Assembly (NCBI RefSeq): GCF_019038395.1
Contig: NZ_JAGFXZ010000006.1
Coordinates: 43,068-107,067 of the forward strand
Source of the DNA: Acinetobacter sp. BY419
GTDB taxonomy: Bacteria; Pseudomonadota; Gammaproteobacteria; Pseudomonadales; Moraxellaceae
DNA length: 64,000 nt
Direction: 5' to 3'
In this document: positions 45,451 to 53,891 of the stretch, in pieces
Position numbering within the stretch: position 1 is the first letter of the stretch
Layout of the letters: every line of letters begins with the position of its first letter
Notes under the pieces: model-generated
What the model saw: only the letters and a program-made list of their open reading frames with translations
Database searches by the model: none
What the model was told of the DNA's origin: nothing
Program-made: the position numbers and the translations under genes

Positions 45451-46239
45451 ATGCGCAAACAATTTGCCGTGATTGGCAACCCGATTGAACAGTCACGTTC
45501 TCCAGAATTGCATCACGCTTTTGCAGCAAAAACCGGGATCGATCTGAATTACAGCAAACGCCTGGCTCCACTGGATGGTTTTGAAGCCAATATTCAGGAG
45601 TTCTTTGCCAATGGTGGTTGCGGCATGAACGTCACCGTGCCATTTAAAGAACAGGCTTTTGCCCAATGCCAGGTGCTGAGTGAACGAGCCAAAATTGCCA
45701 AGGCAGTGAATACCCTGTGGTTGGAAAATGGCGTTCTGCATGGTGACAATACCGATGGTCAGGGACTGGTCGAAGCGATTCGTGCACTAGACTGGCCGCT
45801 AGAAAATACAGATATTTTAATTATTGGTGCAGGCGGTGCGACGCGTGGCGTGATTTATCCACTTGCCCAGGCCGGCGTGAAAAAAATTGTGATCGCCAAT
45901 CGCACCTTGGCACGCGCGCAACAGCTGGTCGCTGATCTTCAGGATGCCGTACCGCAACTAGAATTACAGGCCATTTCCCTGAATAATCTTAAGGGTGATT
46001 TTGATCTGGTGATCAATGCTACCTCTGCCAGCCTCAGCGGAGATTCCCTGGTTTTACCGGAAACTTTACAGTTTAAACAGGCCTATGAAATGGCCTATGG
46101 CAAGCCTTCTTCCTTTCTGGATCAAGCCAAAGCACGTGGTGTACCGACATCCGAAGGTTTTGGCATGCTGGTTGGTCAGGCGATCGAATCTTTTTACATT
46201 TGGAATGGCATCAAACCGGATTTAAAAGAGTTTCTATAA
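45451..46239 (+). CDS. aroE: Shikimate dehydrogenase
   Basis: ATG at 45451 gives MRKQFAVIGNPIEQSRSPEL, the standard start; an upstream ATG frame adds 11 unconserved residues. The 262-residue protein has NVTVPFKEQAF (shikimate binding, residues ~62-72), GAGGATRGV (NADP Rossmann, ~125) and NRTLARAQ. It reduces 3-dehydroshikimate in aromatic amino acid synthesis. GTG-AAATG contains no strong ribosome site. Confidence 0.96.
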   Translation: MRKQFAVIGNPIEQSRSPELHHAFAAKTGIDLNYSKRLAPLDGFEANIQEFFANGGCGMNVTVPFKEQAFAQCQVLSERAKIAKAVNTLWLENGVLHGDNTDGQGLVEAIRALDWPLENTDILIIGAGGATRGVIYPLAQAGVKKIVIANRTLARAQQLVADLQDAVPQLELQAISLNNLKGDFDLVINATSASLSGDSLVLPETLQFKQAYEMAYGKPSSFLDQAKARGVPTSEGFGMLVGQAIESFYIWNGIKPDLKEFL

Positions 46240-46637
46240 GCGTCTAATCTATCCCGATAATCTCAGTTCGGGTTGCAACTGCAGCCCTTGACTGCTCTCC
46301 CGCCCCTACCTATTAAGCTAAAAGCCATGTATTGGTTTTAATGACATTTTAAGACATGCTATTTTAAGACTTAAATCTGAGCACAATTTATACAAAAGTA
46401 TACTAGACAAATCACCTTTTAATTCATTAAAGTCCAATGAGATAACAATTTTCTCCTCTTCCCTCAATGTAAACGACAACCGATAAAATTCCTCCGTTTT
46501 GTTTACTTGACTTAATCATCGATTCGCTTTTCTGACATTTTTATTCACTGAATTCATCAATGTTTTTTCATCCCGAATGTGAATAATCAAAGAATCGATA
46601 CAGATAATCCAAAACTACTTCAATCAGGATTAAACGC
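46240..46637 (+). other. Intergenic region upstream of the acyl-CoA dehydrogenase
   Basis: There is no coding frame in these 398 bases. ATTTTAAGAC occurs twice, at 46346-46355 and 46361-46370, a direct repeat with a 15-base period, and A/T-rich promoter-like words (TATACA, TATACT) follow around 46395. A TTGACT without a good -10 partner is near 46508. This is the likely control region of the acyl-CoA dehydrogenase gene. Confidence 0.35.
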
Positions 46638-48461
46638 ATGCCAGCATATAAAGCCCCTTTACACGACATTCGCTTCCTTATGAATGAAGTGCTTGACTAC
46701 CCTGCGCACTACCAGAAATTGTCGAATGGTGAATATGCCGATGCCGACACGGTGGACATGATCTTAGAAGGTGCAGCAGATTTCTGTGAAAATGTACTGT
46801 CGCCATTAAATCAAAGTGGTGATGAAGAAGGCTGTCATTTTGAAAATGGCGAAGTGAAAACACCAAAAGGCTTTAAGGAAGCTTACGACCAGTTCGTACA
46901 AGGTGGCTGGCAAGGTCTGTCTTATCCTGAAGAATTTGGCGGCCAAAACCTGCCAATGTCTTTAAACCTGATCAAGTCTGAAATGATGGGGACTGCAAAC
47001 TGGTCATTCCAGATGTATCCGGGTTTAAGTGTGGGTTGTATCAACACCATTATCCAATACGGTACCGATGAGCAGAAAAACACTTATCTACCGCATCTGG
47101 TCGCAGGAACTTGGGCGGGCACCATGTGTCTGACCGAGCCGCAATGCGGTACTGACCTGGGTCAGGTCAAGACCAAGGCAGAGCCAAAAGAAGATGGCAG
47201 CTATGCGATTTCAGGGACCAAAATCTTTATTTCTGCAGGCGAGCACGACCTCACTGAAAATATCGTGCATATCGTACTGGCACGTCTTCCGGATGCACCG
47301 CAAGGCACCAAAGGCATTTCCCTGTTTATCGTGCCAAAATTTATCGCTGCTGCAGATGGCGGAATCGGTGAACGTAATCCAGTGAACTGTGGTTCGATTG
47401 AACATAAAATGGGGATTCGCGCTTCAGCAACAGCTGTACTGAATTTCGATAATGCGACTGGCTACCTGATTGGTGAACCAAATAAAGGCTTGCATGCCAT
47501 GTTCACCTTCATGAACACTGCCCGTATTGGTACTGCGATTCAAGGCATTTGTCATGCTGAGCTGTCGTTCCAGGGTGCTTTGCCGTATGCCAAGGAGCGT
47601 ATGTCAATGCGTGCGCTTTCTGGTAAAAAAGATCCGGAAAAAGTAGCGGATGCGATCATTCATCATGCCGATGTACGCCGTATGCTGTTGACCCAAAAAG
47701 CCATTGCTGAGGGTGGCCGTGCCATGATTTACCATGCTGCACAAATTGCCGACAACATGAATGATGCCCTGTTGCGTGGCAATACCGCTGCCTTTGAACA
47801 GCATGATGATCACTTAGGTTTTTATACCCCAATCCTGAAAGGCTTCCTGACTGAAATGGGCTATGAAGCATCGAATCACGGTATGCAAGTCTTTGGTGGT
47901 CATGGCTATATCAAAGAATGGGGCATGGAACAGATCGTGCGTGACTCACGTATCTCAACCTTGTACGAAGGTACGACAGGTGTACAGGCACTGGATCTGA
48001 TTGGTCGTAAAGTCCTGTTAACCTCGAAAGGTAAAGTCATTCGTGACTATACGGCTGAAATCCTGAAATTCTGTGGACAGAATGCACCCAATAAATACAT
48101 GCGCCGTTTTGCCTGGGATTTAACCAAGCTGTGTGCACAGTGGAATGCATTAACCGTTCGTATTATGCTGGCTGCACGTAAAGACCGCGATATCGTATCT
48201 TCTGCGTCAGTAGATTTCCTGATGTTCTCTGGCTATGTAATGATGGCCTACTTCTGGGCACAGCAAGCAGCAGTCGCTTCAGCAAAACTGGCTTCTGGCG
48301 ATGGTGCAGAAGTACCTGAGTTCTATAAAGCAAAAATCAAAACGGCTGATTTTTATTTCGACCGTATTCTGCCTCGCACCCAGGGTCATGCTGAAGCGAT
48401 GGTAAATCCATCCAAAACCATGACTTCACTGGCACCAGAACACTTTAGCTTTGACTACTAA
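46638..48461 (+). CDS. Acyl-CoA dehydrogenase with C-terminal DmdC-type domain
   Basis: The 607-residue protein has an N-terminal acyl-CoA dehydrogenase domain and an extra C-terminal domain (after ~residue 460), as in the DmdC/FadE5-type family. MCLTEPQCGTDLG (FAD/substrate contact, ~160) and the catalytic Glu444 in LYEGTTG are visible. It probably oxidizes medium- or long-chain acyl-CoA in fatty acid degradation; the chain length is not deducible. AGGA precedes the ATG. It is a single gene with its own terminator. Confidence 0.9.
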   Translation: MPAYKAPLHDIRFLMNEVLDYPAHYQKLSNGEYADADTVDMILEGAADFCENVLSPLNQSGDEEGCHFENGEVKTPKGFKEAYDQFVQGGWQGLSYPEEFGGQNLPMSLNLIKSEMMGTANWSFQMYPGLSVGCINTIIQYGTDEQKNTYLPHLVAGTWAGTMCLTEPQCGTDLGQVKTKAEPKEDGSYAISGTKIFISAGEHDLTENIVHIVLARLPDAPQGTKGISLFIVPKFIAAADGGIGERNPVNCGSIEHKMGIRASATAVLNFDNATGYLIGEPNKGLHAMFTFMNTARIGTAIQGICHAELSFQGALPYAKERMSMRALSGKKDPEKVADAIIHHADVRRMLLTQKAIAEGGRAMIYHAAQIADNMNDALLRGNTAAFEQHDDHLGFYTPILKGFLTEMGYEASNHGMQVFGGHGYIKEWGMEQIVRDSRISTLYEGTTGVQALDLIGRKVLLTSKGKVIRDYTAEILKFCGQNAPNKYMRRFAWDLTKLCAQWNALTVRIMLAARKDRDIVSSASVDFLMFSGYVMMAYFWAQQAAVASAKLASGDGAEVPEFYKAKIKTADFYFDRILPRTQGHAEAMVNPSKTMTSLAPEHFSFDY

Positions 48462-48477
48462 GCAGTAAATTGAATTG

Positions 48478-48503
48478 AAAAGAGCGCTTCGGCGCTCTTT
48501 TTT
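48478..48503 (+). terminator. Terminator after the acyl-CoA dehydrogenase
   Basis: AGAGCGC and GCGCTCT with a TTCG tetraloop, A residues upstream and seven T residues downstream. It lies 17 bases after the stop codon. Confidence 0.88.
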
Positions 48504-48609
48504 GTTGATGCAAATGCCTTTCTTTAACTTAAAAACCTTTCTAGATAGAAAACCTACAACTTTAATTTTATATTTTTCAACATCCTAATAAATTAGATGA
48601 ATAAAATGC

Positions 48610-48637
48610 TTGTATATATCAAAATAAGCGGTATGAT
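48610..48637 (+). promoter_or_regulatory. Promoter of the cold-shock gene
   Basis: TTGTAT (48610-48615), 16 bases, TATGAT (48632-48637). The predicted start, near 48644, would give a leader of about 165 bases before the cold-shock ATG at 48809, the size expected of the thermosensing cspA-type leader. Confidence 0.55.
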
Positions 48638-48808
48638 AGCCCCAACTAGAAAAATTCTTGTTTTGGTTAGTCTTCTCTTAAGTATCGCAGTTTTAGTCAT
48701 AAACCTTCGTATTACAGATCAAAAAGCTCCATCCTGTTTATTTTTCAAAGTTACAGCTAGTCATCTGAAATTTTGGCTATAAATTCATACGATTCAAAAG
48801 GTTACATT

Positions 48809-49018
48809 ATGTCTAACACAGTTAACGGTACAGTAAAATGGTTCAACGAAACTAAAGGTTTCGGTTTCATTCAACAAGAATCAGGTCCAGACGTTTTTGC
48901 TCACTTCAGCGAAATCACTGGTTCAGGTTTCAAAACTTTAGTTGAAGGCCAAAAGGTTTCTTTCAGCGTAGCTCAAGGTCAAAAAGGCCCTACAGCTGTA
49001 AATATCGTTGCTCTATAA
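48809..49018 (+). CDS. Cold-shock protein, CspA family
   Basis: ATG at 48809 gives [20 protein letters not shown], the canonical CSD start; the TTG further upstream adds unrelated residues. The 69-residue protein has RNP1 KGFGFI and RNP2 VFAHF. It binds single-stranded RNA as a chaperone. A long A/T-rich leader precedes it and a terminator (49037-49065) follows 17 bases after the stop. Confidence 0.96.
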   Translation: MSNTVNGTVKWFNETKGFGFIQQESGPDVFAHFSEITGSGFKTLVEGQKVSFSVAQGQKGPTAVNIVAL

Positions 49019-49036
49019 TTCAGAAGCAAGATATTG

Positions 49037-49065
49037 AAAAAAAGCACTCTTAGAGTGCTTTTTTT
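49037..49065 (+). terminator. Terminator after the cold-shock gene
   Basis: GCACTC and GAGTGC with a TTA loop, with A and T runs on both sides extending the stem. Seven T residues follow. Confidence 0.88.
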
Positions 49066-49098
49066 GTGCCTGAAATTTCGCTAATTCAGCTCTAGCTT

Positions 49099-50042
49099 TT
49101 AAAGATTATTTGGTTGATCTAAAAACCGGTGTGCTCTATGCCAAGCTAAAAATTCCTGATCCGGCGCAAAACATTTTGGTACTTCTATGCGTTTACCGCT
49201 ATAAGGCTTAAGATAAGCATACAGACTCGCATCTTGTTTTGCTTGTTCAGCAACACACATTTGAAATGTTCATCAATACTTATAAATCCCTGATCAAAAG
49301 CTTGATCCAATAAAGAAGATAAACAAATCCCATTTTTTGGGTTTTTGCGTTGTGCATGATTTTCTGACCAAGGCACAATATGAGAAGCAACTAAAAATGC
49401 TTTGGTTTTAATGCCAGAAATTGCACAGCGATATTGATAATTAAGTTTAACTTGTAAAGCAAATTCTCTTTGTGCTGAACCTCGAATTTTAACCTCAGCA
49501 TGTTGATCTGTTACGCTGTAATCTATAATTTCTTGACAAAGCCGTGTATCTAACCGTAGCTCTGGTGTTTCTCTTGTCTGTGCTAATTGCAGCAGCTGCC
49601 AAAAATCATCTGCTGTGATTTCATTCATGCCATATTGTTGAAAGAAATGTTCCCAACCGTTACCGCGCGATTTAAAATTCCATTGAAAATCTGTTAAATC
49701 CGATTGCAGAATAGGATCGATAAAACGTATGCCATCTACTACTTGAGCGAATACTGGTTTAGTACGGCGTTTCTGATGATCTTGAGGAGCAGCTGTGTTA
49801 GCAACAATTTTTGCTATGCGACCAGCACCATAAAGATAAAATTATTTTTTAATCTCAGAGGCTTTCTGAGGTCGGCGATATAGAAAGAAATCCCCTTCCC
49901 TGACTCGATTATATTTAGACTGATCCCAATGATATTCTTCAAAGTCTAGATCCCCATAGACCAGATGATCAGCTTTACTATCGAAAATAAAAAATCGCGT
50001 ATCACTTAAATCTAATTTTTGAAAAGCCCACAATCTATCCAC
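49099..50042 (-). pseudogene. HNH endonuclease gene broken by two frameshifts
   Basis: Three frames read in series form one ~310-residue protein. Part 1 (50042 down to ~49845) starts MDRLWAFQKLDLSDTRFF and contains FFLYRRPQKASEIK; part 2 (to ~49256) continues NNFYLYGAGRIAKIVA and has the HNH core CAISGIKTKAFLVASHIVPW and NPKNGICLSSLLDQAFDQGF; part 3 ends in a different frame with FLAWHRAHRFLDQPNNL. The first break is one extra A in a poly-A run near 49845; the second is an extra GT in TGTGTGTT near 49258. It resembles modification-dependent nucleases with an N-terminal PUA/EVE-like fold plus HNH_2 domain, but function is inference. Confidence 0.85.
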
Positions 50043-50155
50043 TTAACCATCCCTAATAAATTATAATATTCATATTATTTAATTCTTGAATATTCTCAGA
50101 AATATTAGAAACAAGAAAGCCAGAGTGTCGTTTTAAGCCTTTTATTTTATACAAT

Positions 50156-50187
50156 AAAAAAACCCTCATAAATCTATATGAGGGTTT
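50156..50187 (-). terminator. Terminator after hemW
   Basis: On the minus strand AAAACCCTCATA pairs with TATGAGGGTTTT around a short loop, followed by seven T residues. It lies 31 bases after the hemW stop. Confidence 0.85.
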
Positions 50188-50217
50188 TGCAAAAAATGAT
50201 CAGCAAATTAACATCAG

Positions 50218-51384
50218 TTAAAGAAACTCTTCCAGTACCGAATTTAAAAAGATATGGCCCTGCTCGGTACATGAAAGCCGTTTTGGATCATCGACCATTA
50301 ATTTTCTTTCACCTAAAGAGCTCAGTAACTCATGTAAAGTATCTAAACTCAAACCGGTACGTTCGGCATAGAGTTTGGCTTCCACACCCTGATTTAACCG
50401 CAGCGCATTCATCATAAACTCAAATGGCATATCAGCCTCCTCAATGCGTTTAAACTGCAAATGCTCGGCAGGCACTTTGGCTAAGTAATCCTTCGGTAGG
50501 CGGGTTTTCTGGAAACGGTAGATCCCATCCGGCTGTGTCACTTTGCCATGCGCACCCGCACCAATCGCCAGATAATCGCCAAACTGCCAATAATTCAGGT
50601 TATGCGCTGAAGGCAGTTCTTTACGCCAGGCCGAAACTTCATAATTGATAAAACCCTGCGCTTTTAGGTAAAGCTCGCCCTGCTCCTGAATATCTTCCAG
50701 CACATCATCTACCGGTAAAACAGGCTGAGTCCGGAAAAATACCGTATTCGGCTCAATCGTGAGCTGATACCAGGAAATATGCGTAGCGCCATTTTCTACC
50801 GCGAGTTTTAAATCATGCAAAGCCTGCTCCAGAGTCTGTTCAGGCAAACCATGCATCAAATCGACATTAATACGCTCAAACCCGGCTTCACGTGCCAACC
50901 CAATCGCAGAGATCGCATCTTCATTGCTGTGAATCCGCCCCAGACGTTTAAGATGATCCGTATTAAAACTCTGTACCCCAATCGACAGACGATTAATGCC
51001 GGCCTGCAAATAACCTGCAAACGGATCATGTTCTACTGTACCGGGATTGGCTTCCAGAGTAATTTCACAGCCTTCGGCAAAGGGAATGATCGCTTTGAGC
51101 TGATCAAATAACCATTGATAGCCAGGAGCAGAAATCAGCGACGGCGTACCGCCACCAATAAATACGCTGTGAATCGGACGGCCTTGGGCAAAATCGACCT
51201 GAGTTTTAAAGTCTTCAACCAATGCACGTAAATATTCCTGTTCCAATTCCAGAGATAACTGGCCATCAGGCACAGCATGCGAATTGAAGTCACAATAAGG
51301 ACATTTGCGCACACACCACGGCATATGAATATATAAGGACAAAGGGACAACAGCAGGATTTAATTCAGCCAAAGAACTACTCAA
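50218..51384 (-). CDS. hemW: Radical SAM heme chaperone HemW
   Basis: The 388-residue protein has the radical SAM triad C24, C28, C31 (CX3CX2C) followed by Asp-Phe, not the fourth Cys that defines HemN, and lacks the GPRYTSYPT start. These are HemW hallmarks: a heme-binding chaperone, not an oxidase. GGGTPS for SAM and the C-terminal HemN_C domain are present. It is a third HemN/HemW-family locus in this window. The start ATG is at 51384. Confidence 0.92.
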   Translation of the reverse strand: MSSSLAELNPAVVPLSLYIHMPWCVRKCPYCDFNSHAVPDGQLSLELEQEYLRALVEDFKTQVDFAQGRPIHSVFIGGGTPSLISAPGYQWLFDQLKAIIPFAEGCEITLEANPGTVEHDPFAGYLQAGINRLSIGVQSFNTDHLKRLGRIHSNEDAISAIGLAREAGFERINVDLMHGLPEQTLEQALHDLKLAVENGATHISWYQLTIEPNTVFFRTQPVLPVDDVLEDIQEQGELYLKAQGFINYEVSAWRKELPSAHNLNYWQFGDYLAIGAGAHGKVTQPDGIYRFQKTRLPKDYLAKVPAEHLQFKRIEEADMPFEFMMNALRLNQGVEAKLYAERTGLSLDTLHELLSSLGERKLMVDDPKRLSCTEQGHIFLNSVLEEFL

Positions 51385-51498
51385 AAACGATTACAAGATA
51401 TAGCGGAATTTTAACATGACTCGGCAGCAACACTGCTAAAATTAAAACCACCCCAAGCCCCTACCTAAAAACTCAAATAGAATTAGACAGTTAAAATT

Positions 51499-51957
51499 AT
51501 GAAAATATCTTCTCAACTGATTATTTTACTTCCCTTAGTCTTTGCAATTGGTATTTTACTGACGCTACAGACGGCAATTAACACGCAACTGAAAGAATAT
51601 TTATATTCTCCTATTCAAGCTGCATTTTTTTCCTTTTTGATTGGTACAATAGTGCTCGCCGTAATCGTACTTTTTCAGTCCAATCCCAAACCCGGTTTGC
51701 AGGAATTGATCAGTATTCCCTGGTATTTATGGCTTGGGGGAGTCGTGGGTGTATACGCGATTAGCATGAGCATTTATGCAGCGCCCAAACTTGGCTTTTT
51801 GGTTCTGTCCGGTCTGATTATTTTTGGTCAGATGGTGATGTCGATGGTGGTCGATCATCTGGGTTTATTGGGCAACGAAAAAATGCCGATGAACTGGCAA
51901 CGTCTTTTAGGCGGCGGGGTAATTTTTATTGGTGTGCTTCTCACTTTACAACGCTAA
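51499..51957 (+). CDS. DMT-type small transporter, YdcZ/DUF606 family
   Basis: The 152-residue protein has five predicted helices with the internal TLQTAINTQLKEYL and GGVVGVYAISMSIYAAPKLG segments of DUF606 (YdcZ). These act as half-size members of the DMT superfamily; substrate is unknown. ATG at 51499. It is followed 39 bases later by abeM, so the two may be co-transcribed. Confidence 0.85.
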   Translation: MKISSQLIILLPLVFAIGILLTLQTAINTQLKEYLYSPIQAAFFSFLIGTIVLAVIVLFQSNPKPGLQELISIPWYLWLGGVVGVYAISMSIYAAPKLGFLVLSGLIIFGQMVMSMVVDHLGLLGNEKMPMNWQRLLGGGVIFIGVLLTLQR

Positions 51958-51996
51958 ACCTTCTATTTAAGCACATGATCACGATGAGTAATTTTT

Positions 51997-53355
51997 GTGT
52001 CGAATGTTTCACCAGTTACGACCTTTGGTTTTGAATTAAAAAAACTTTTTTATCTGATGTTGCCCATTCTGGTGACCCAATTCTCTCAGGCTGGTCTGGG
52101 CCTGATTGATACCATTATGGCCGGTCACCTGTCTGCTACCGATCTTGCCGCGATTGCAGTCGGAGTAGGACTCTGGATTCCGGTCATGCTGCTGTTTAGT
52201 GGCATCATGATTGCCACTACACCATTGGTGGCTGAAGCAAATGGTGCACGCACACCCGAAAAAATTGCCACAATTGCACGTCAGTCGCTTTGGGTCGCAT
52301 TGATCCTGGGGATCATTGCGGGTCTTATATTGCAACTGTTACCCGCTACTTTGCCATTACTGGGCGTACCTGAAAGCTTGCAGCCCAAAGCAAGTTTATT
52401 CCTGCATGCCATTGGTTTTGGCATGCCTGCTGTGACCATATATGCGGCCTTACGCGGCTATTCAGAAGCCATTGGCCATCCGCGTCCGGTGACTGTCATC
52501 AGCTTGGTGGCGCTGGTGTTGCTGGTTCCGCTGAACTATATCTTTATGTATGGGATTGGCCCTGTTCCGGCCTTAGGCAGCGCCGGTTGTGGTTTTGCCA
52601 CGGCGATTTTGCAGTGGTTAATGGTCATTACTCTGGCGTTGTATATCTTTAAAAACAAAGCCTATCAACGTACCCAGCCATTTACCCACTGGGAAAAAAT
52701 CAACCCGGAATGGATAAAACGTATTTTGCAGCTTGGCCTGCCAATCGGATTGGCAATTTTCTTTGAAGTCAGTATTTTTAGTACTGCGGCGATTGTGCTC
52801 AGCCCCCTGGGAGAAACTATTGTTGCTGCGCATCAGATTGCCATTTCCGTAACGTCACAGCTGTTCATGATTCCCATGTCACTGGCGATTGCCCTGACCA
52901 TTCGGGTTGGTACCTATTATGGCGAACAGAACTGGCAAGCCATGCGCAAAGTGCAATATCTCGGCCTGATCACTGCCACTATTCTGGCGATCCTGACCAT
53001 GATTCTGCTTTGGGTTTTCCGTAATGAAATCGTGGCGCTCTATACGTCAGATATGATTGTGACCCAAATTGCGGTTTATCTAATTCTGTTTGCCATTGCC
53101 TATCAATTGATGGATGCCTGGCAGATCAGTGCGGCAGGTTGTCTACGCGGCATGCAAGATACCAAAGGACCCATGTGGATTACCATGCTGGCTTACTGGG
53201 TGATTGCTTTCCCGGTCGGGGTATATTTCTCGCGCTTTACCGACATGGGTGCGGCCGGTGTGTGGGTCGGCCTGATCGTGGGTCTGAGTGTTGCCTGTGT
53301 ACTTTTGCTGGCTCGGTTATATGGCAACAATAAACGCTTAAGTCTTGGTCACTAA
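51997..53355 (+). CDS. abeM: MATE family multidrug efflux pump AbeM
   Basis: The 452-residue protein has twelve predicted helices and the MATE repeats, with AAIAVGVGLWIPVMLLFSG and QISAAGCLRGMQDTKGP, and reads closely to Acinetobacter AbeM as I remember it. AbeM exports fluoroquinolones, aminoglycosides and dyes in exchange for H+. The start is GTG at 51997 (SNVSP). It is terminated by a hairpin that overlaps the end of the convergent gene downstream. Confidence 0.93.
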   Translation: MSNVSPVTTFGFELKKLFYLMLPILVTQFSQAGLGLIDTIMAGHLSATDLAAIAVGVGLWIPVMLLFSGIMIATTPLVAEANGARTPEKIATIARQSLWVALILGIIAGLILQLLPATLPLLGVPESLQPKASLFLHAIGFGMPAVTIYAALRGYSEAIGHPRPVTVISLVALVLLVPLNYIFMYGIGPVPALGSAGCGFATAILQWLMVITLALYIFKNKAYQRTQPFTHWEKINPEWIKRILQLGLPIGLAIFFEVSIFSTAAIVLSPLGETIVAAHQIAISVTSQLFMIPMSLAIALTIRVGTYYGEQNWQAMRKVQYLGLITATILAILTMILLWVFRNEIVALYTSDMIVTQIAVYLILFAIAYQLMDAWQISAAGCLRGMQDTKGPMWITMLAYWVIAFPVGVYFSRFTDMGAAGVWVGLIVGLSVACVLLLARLYGNNKRLSLGH

Positions 53356-53384
53356 ATACGTTCAGTTGATTAACTTAAGCTAGA

Positions 53385-53419
53385 AAATGCGCTGTGATTA
53401 AAGATCCAGCGCATTTTTT
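53385..53419 (+). terminator. Terminator of abeM overlapping the DUF1737 gene end
   Basis: AAATGCGCTG and CAGCGCATTT form a perfect 10-base stem with a 12-base loop, followed by T residues. The stop codon of the convergent DUF1737 gene (53398) and its last codons lie within the hairpin, so the two genes share the sequence. Confidence 0.75.
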
Positions 53420-53604
53420 AATCCTTCTGGAATCTCCGATTCGTCCGCCACGTCTTTAATCACCACTTGCCCCACAATCACCTCAGTACCATTAAAAGTC
53501 ATGGTCGGTGACCCATATAACTCATAACCTTCATTTAAGGCACGGGTCACCCTCGCACAAAAATGTACATCATCCCTACCCGTAAAATATCGATAGACTT
53601 TCAT
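53398..53604 (-). CDS. DUF1737 domain protein
   Basis: The 68-residue protein starts MKVYRYFTGRDDVHFCARVT and contains ALNEGYELYGSPTMTFNGTE, the DUF1737 pattern (small cytosolic proteins, role unknown). Its 3' end lies in the abeM terminator hairpin. ATG is preceded by AGGAA. Confidence 0.85.
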   Translation of the reverse strand: MKVYRYFTGRDDVHFCARVTRALNEGYELYGSPTMTFNGTEVIVGQVVIKDVADESEIPEGLKNALDL

Positions 53605-53891
53605 TGAATTTTCTTCCTTACAGCATTCCGTTTATTTTAAGCTTTTGGCCATAAAACAATATTCAGAATTAGTACTCAGCCTTATCTAAAACGATGATGT
53701 ATTCCGGCATATTCTTATAGTTCAAACCCAGGAAATAAAGATAAATCTTTTAACGAATCAAAGATGATGCATTAAAGATGGAGAAGCTGAAGGAAATCAC
53801 AACACAACCTCTACAATTAAATCTAGGCAATTCAACCTTTGTCACCTATGATCAAATATATCAGCTCATTTTTGGTTTCAAGGAATCTCGC

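Noticed and set aside
48597..48782. A 61-codon open frame upstream of the cold-shock gene
   Set aside because: It spans the -35 and -10 boxes and leader of the cold-shock gene, has no ribosome-binding site and matches no family. It is better explained as leader DNA.
53778..53891. A longer N-terminus for the ABC1-family kinase from ATG 53778
   Set aside because: The internal ATG at 53892 has a good ribosome site and starts a family-like sequence; the extra 38 residues have no recognizable match. Kept only as an alternative.
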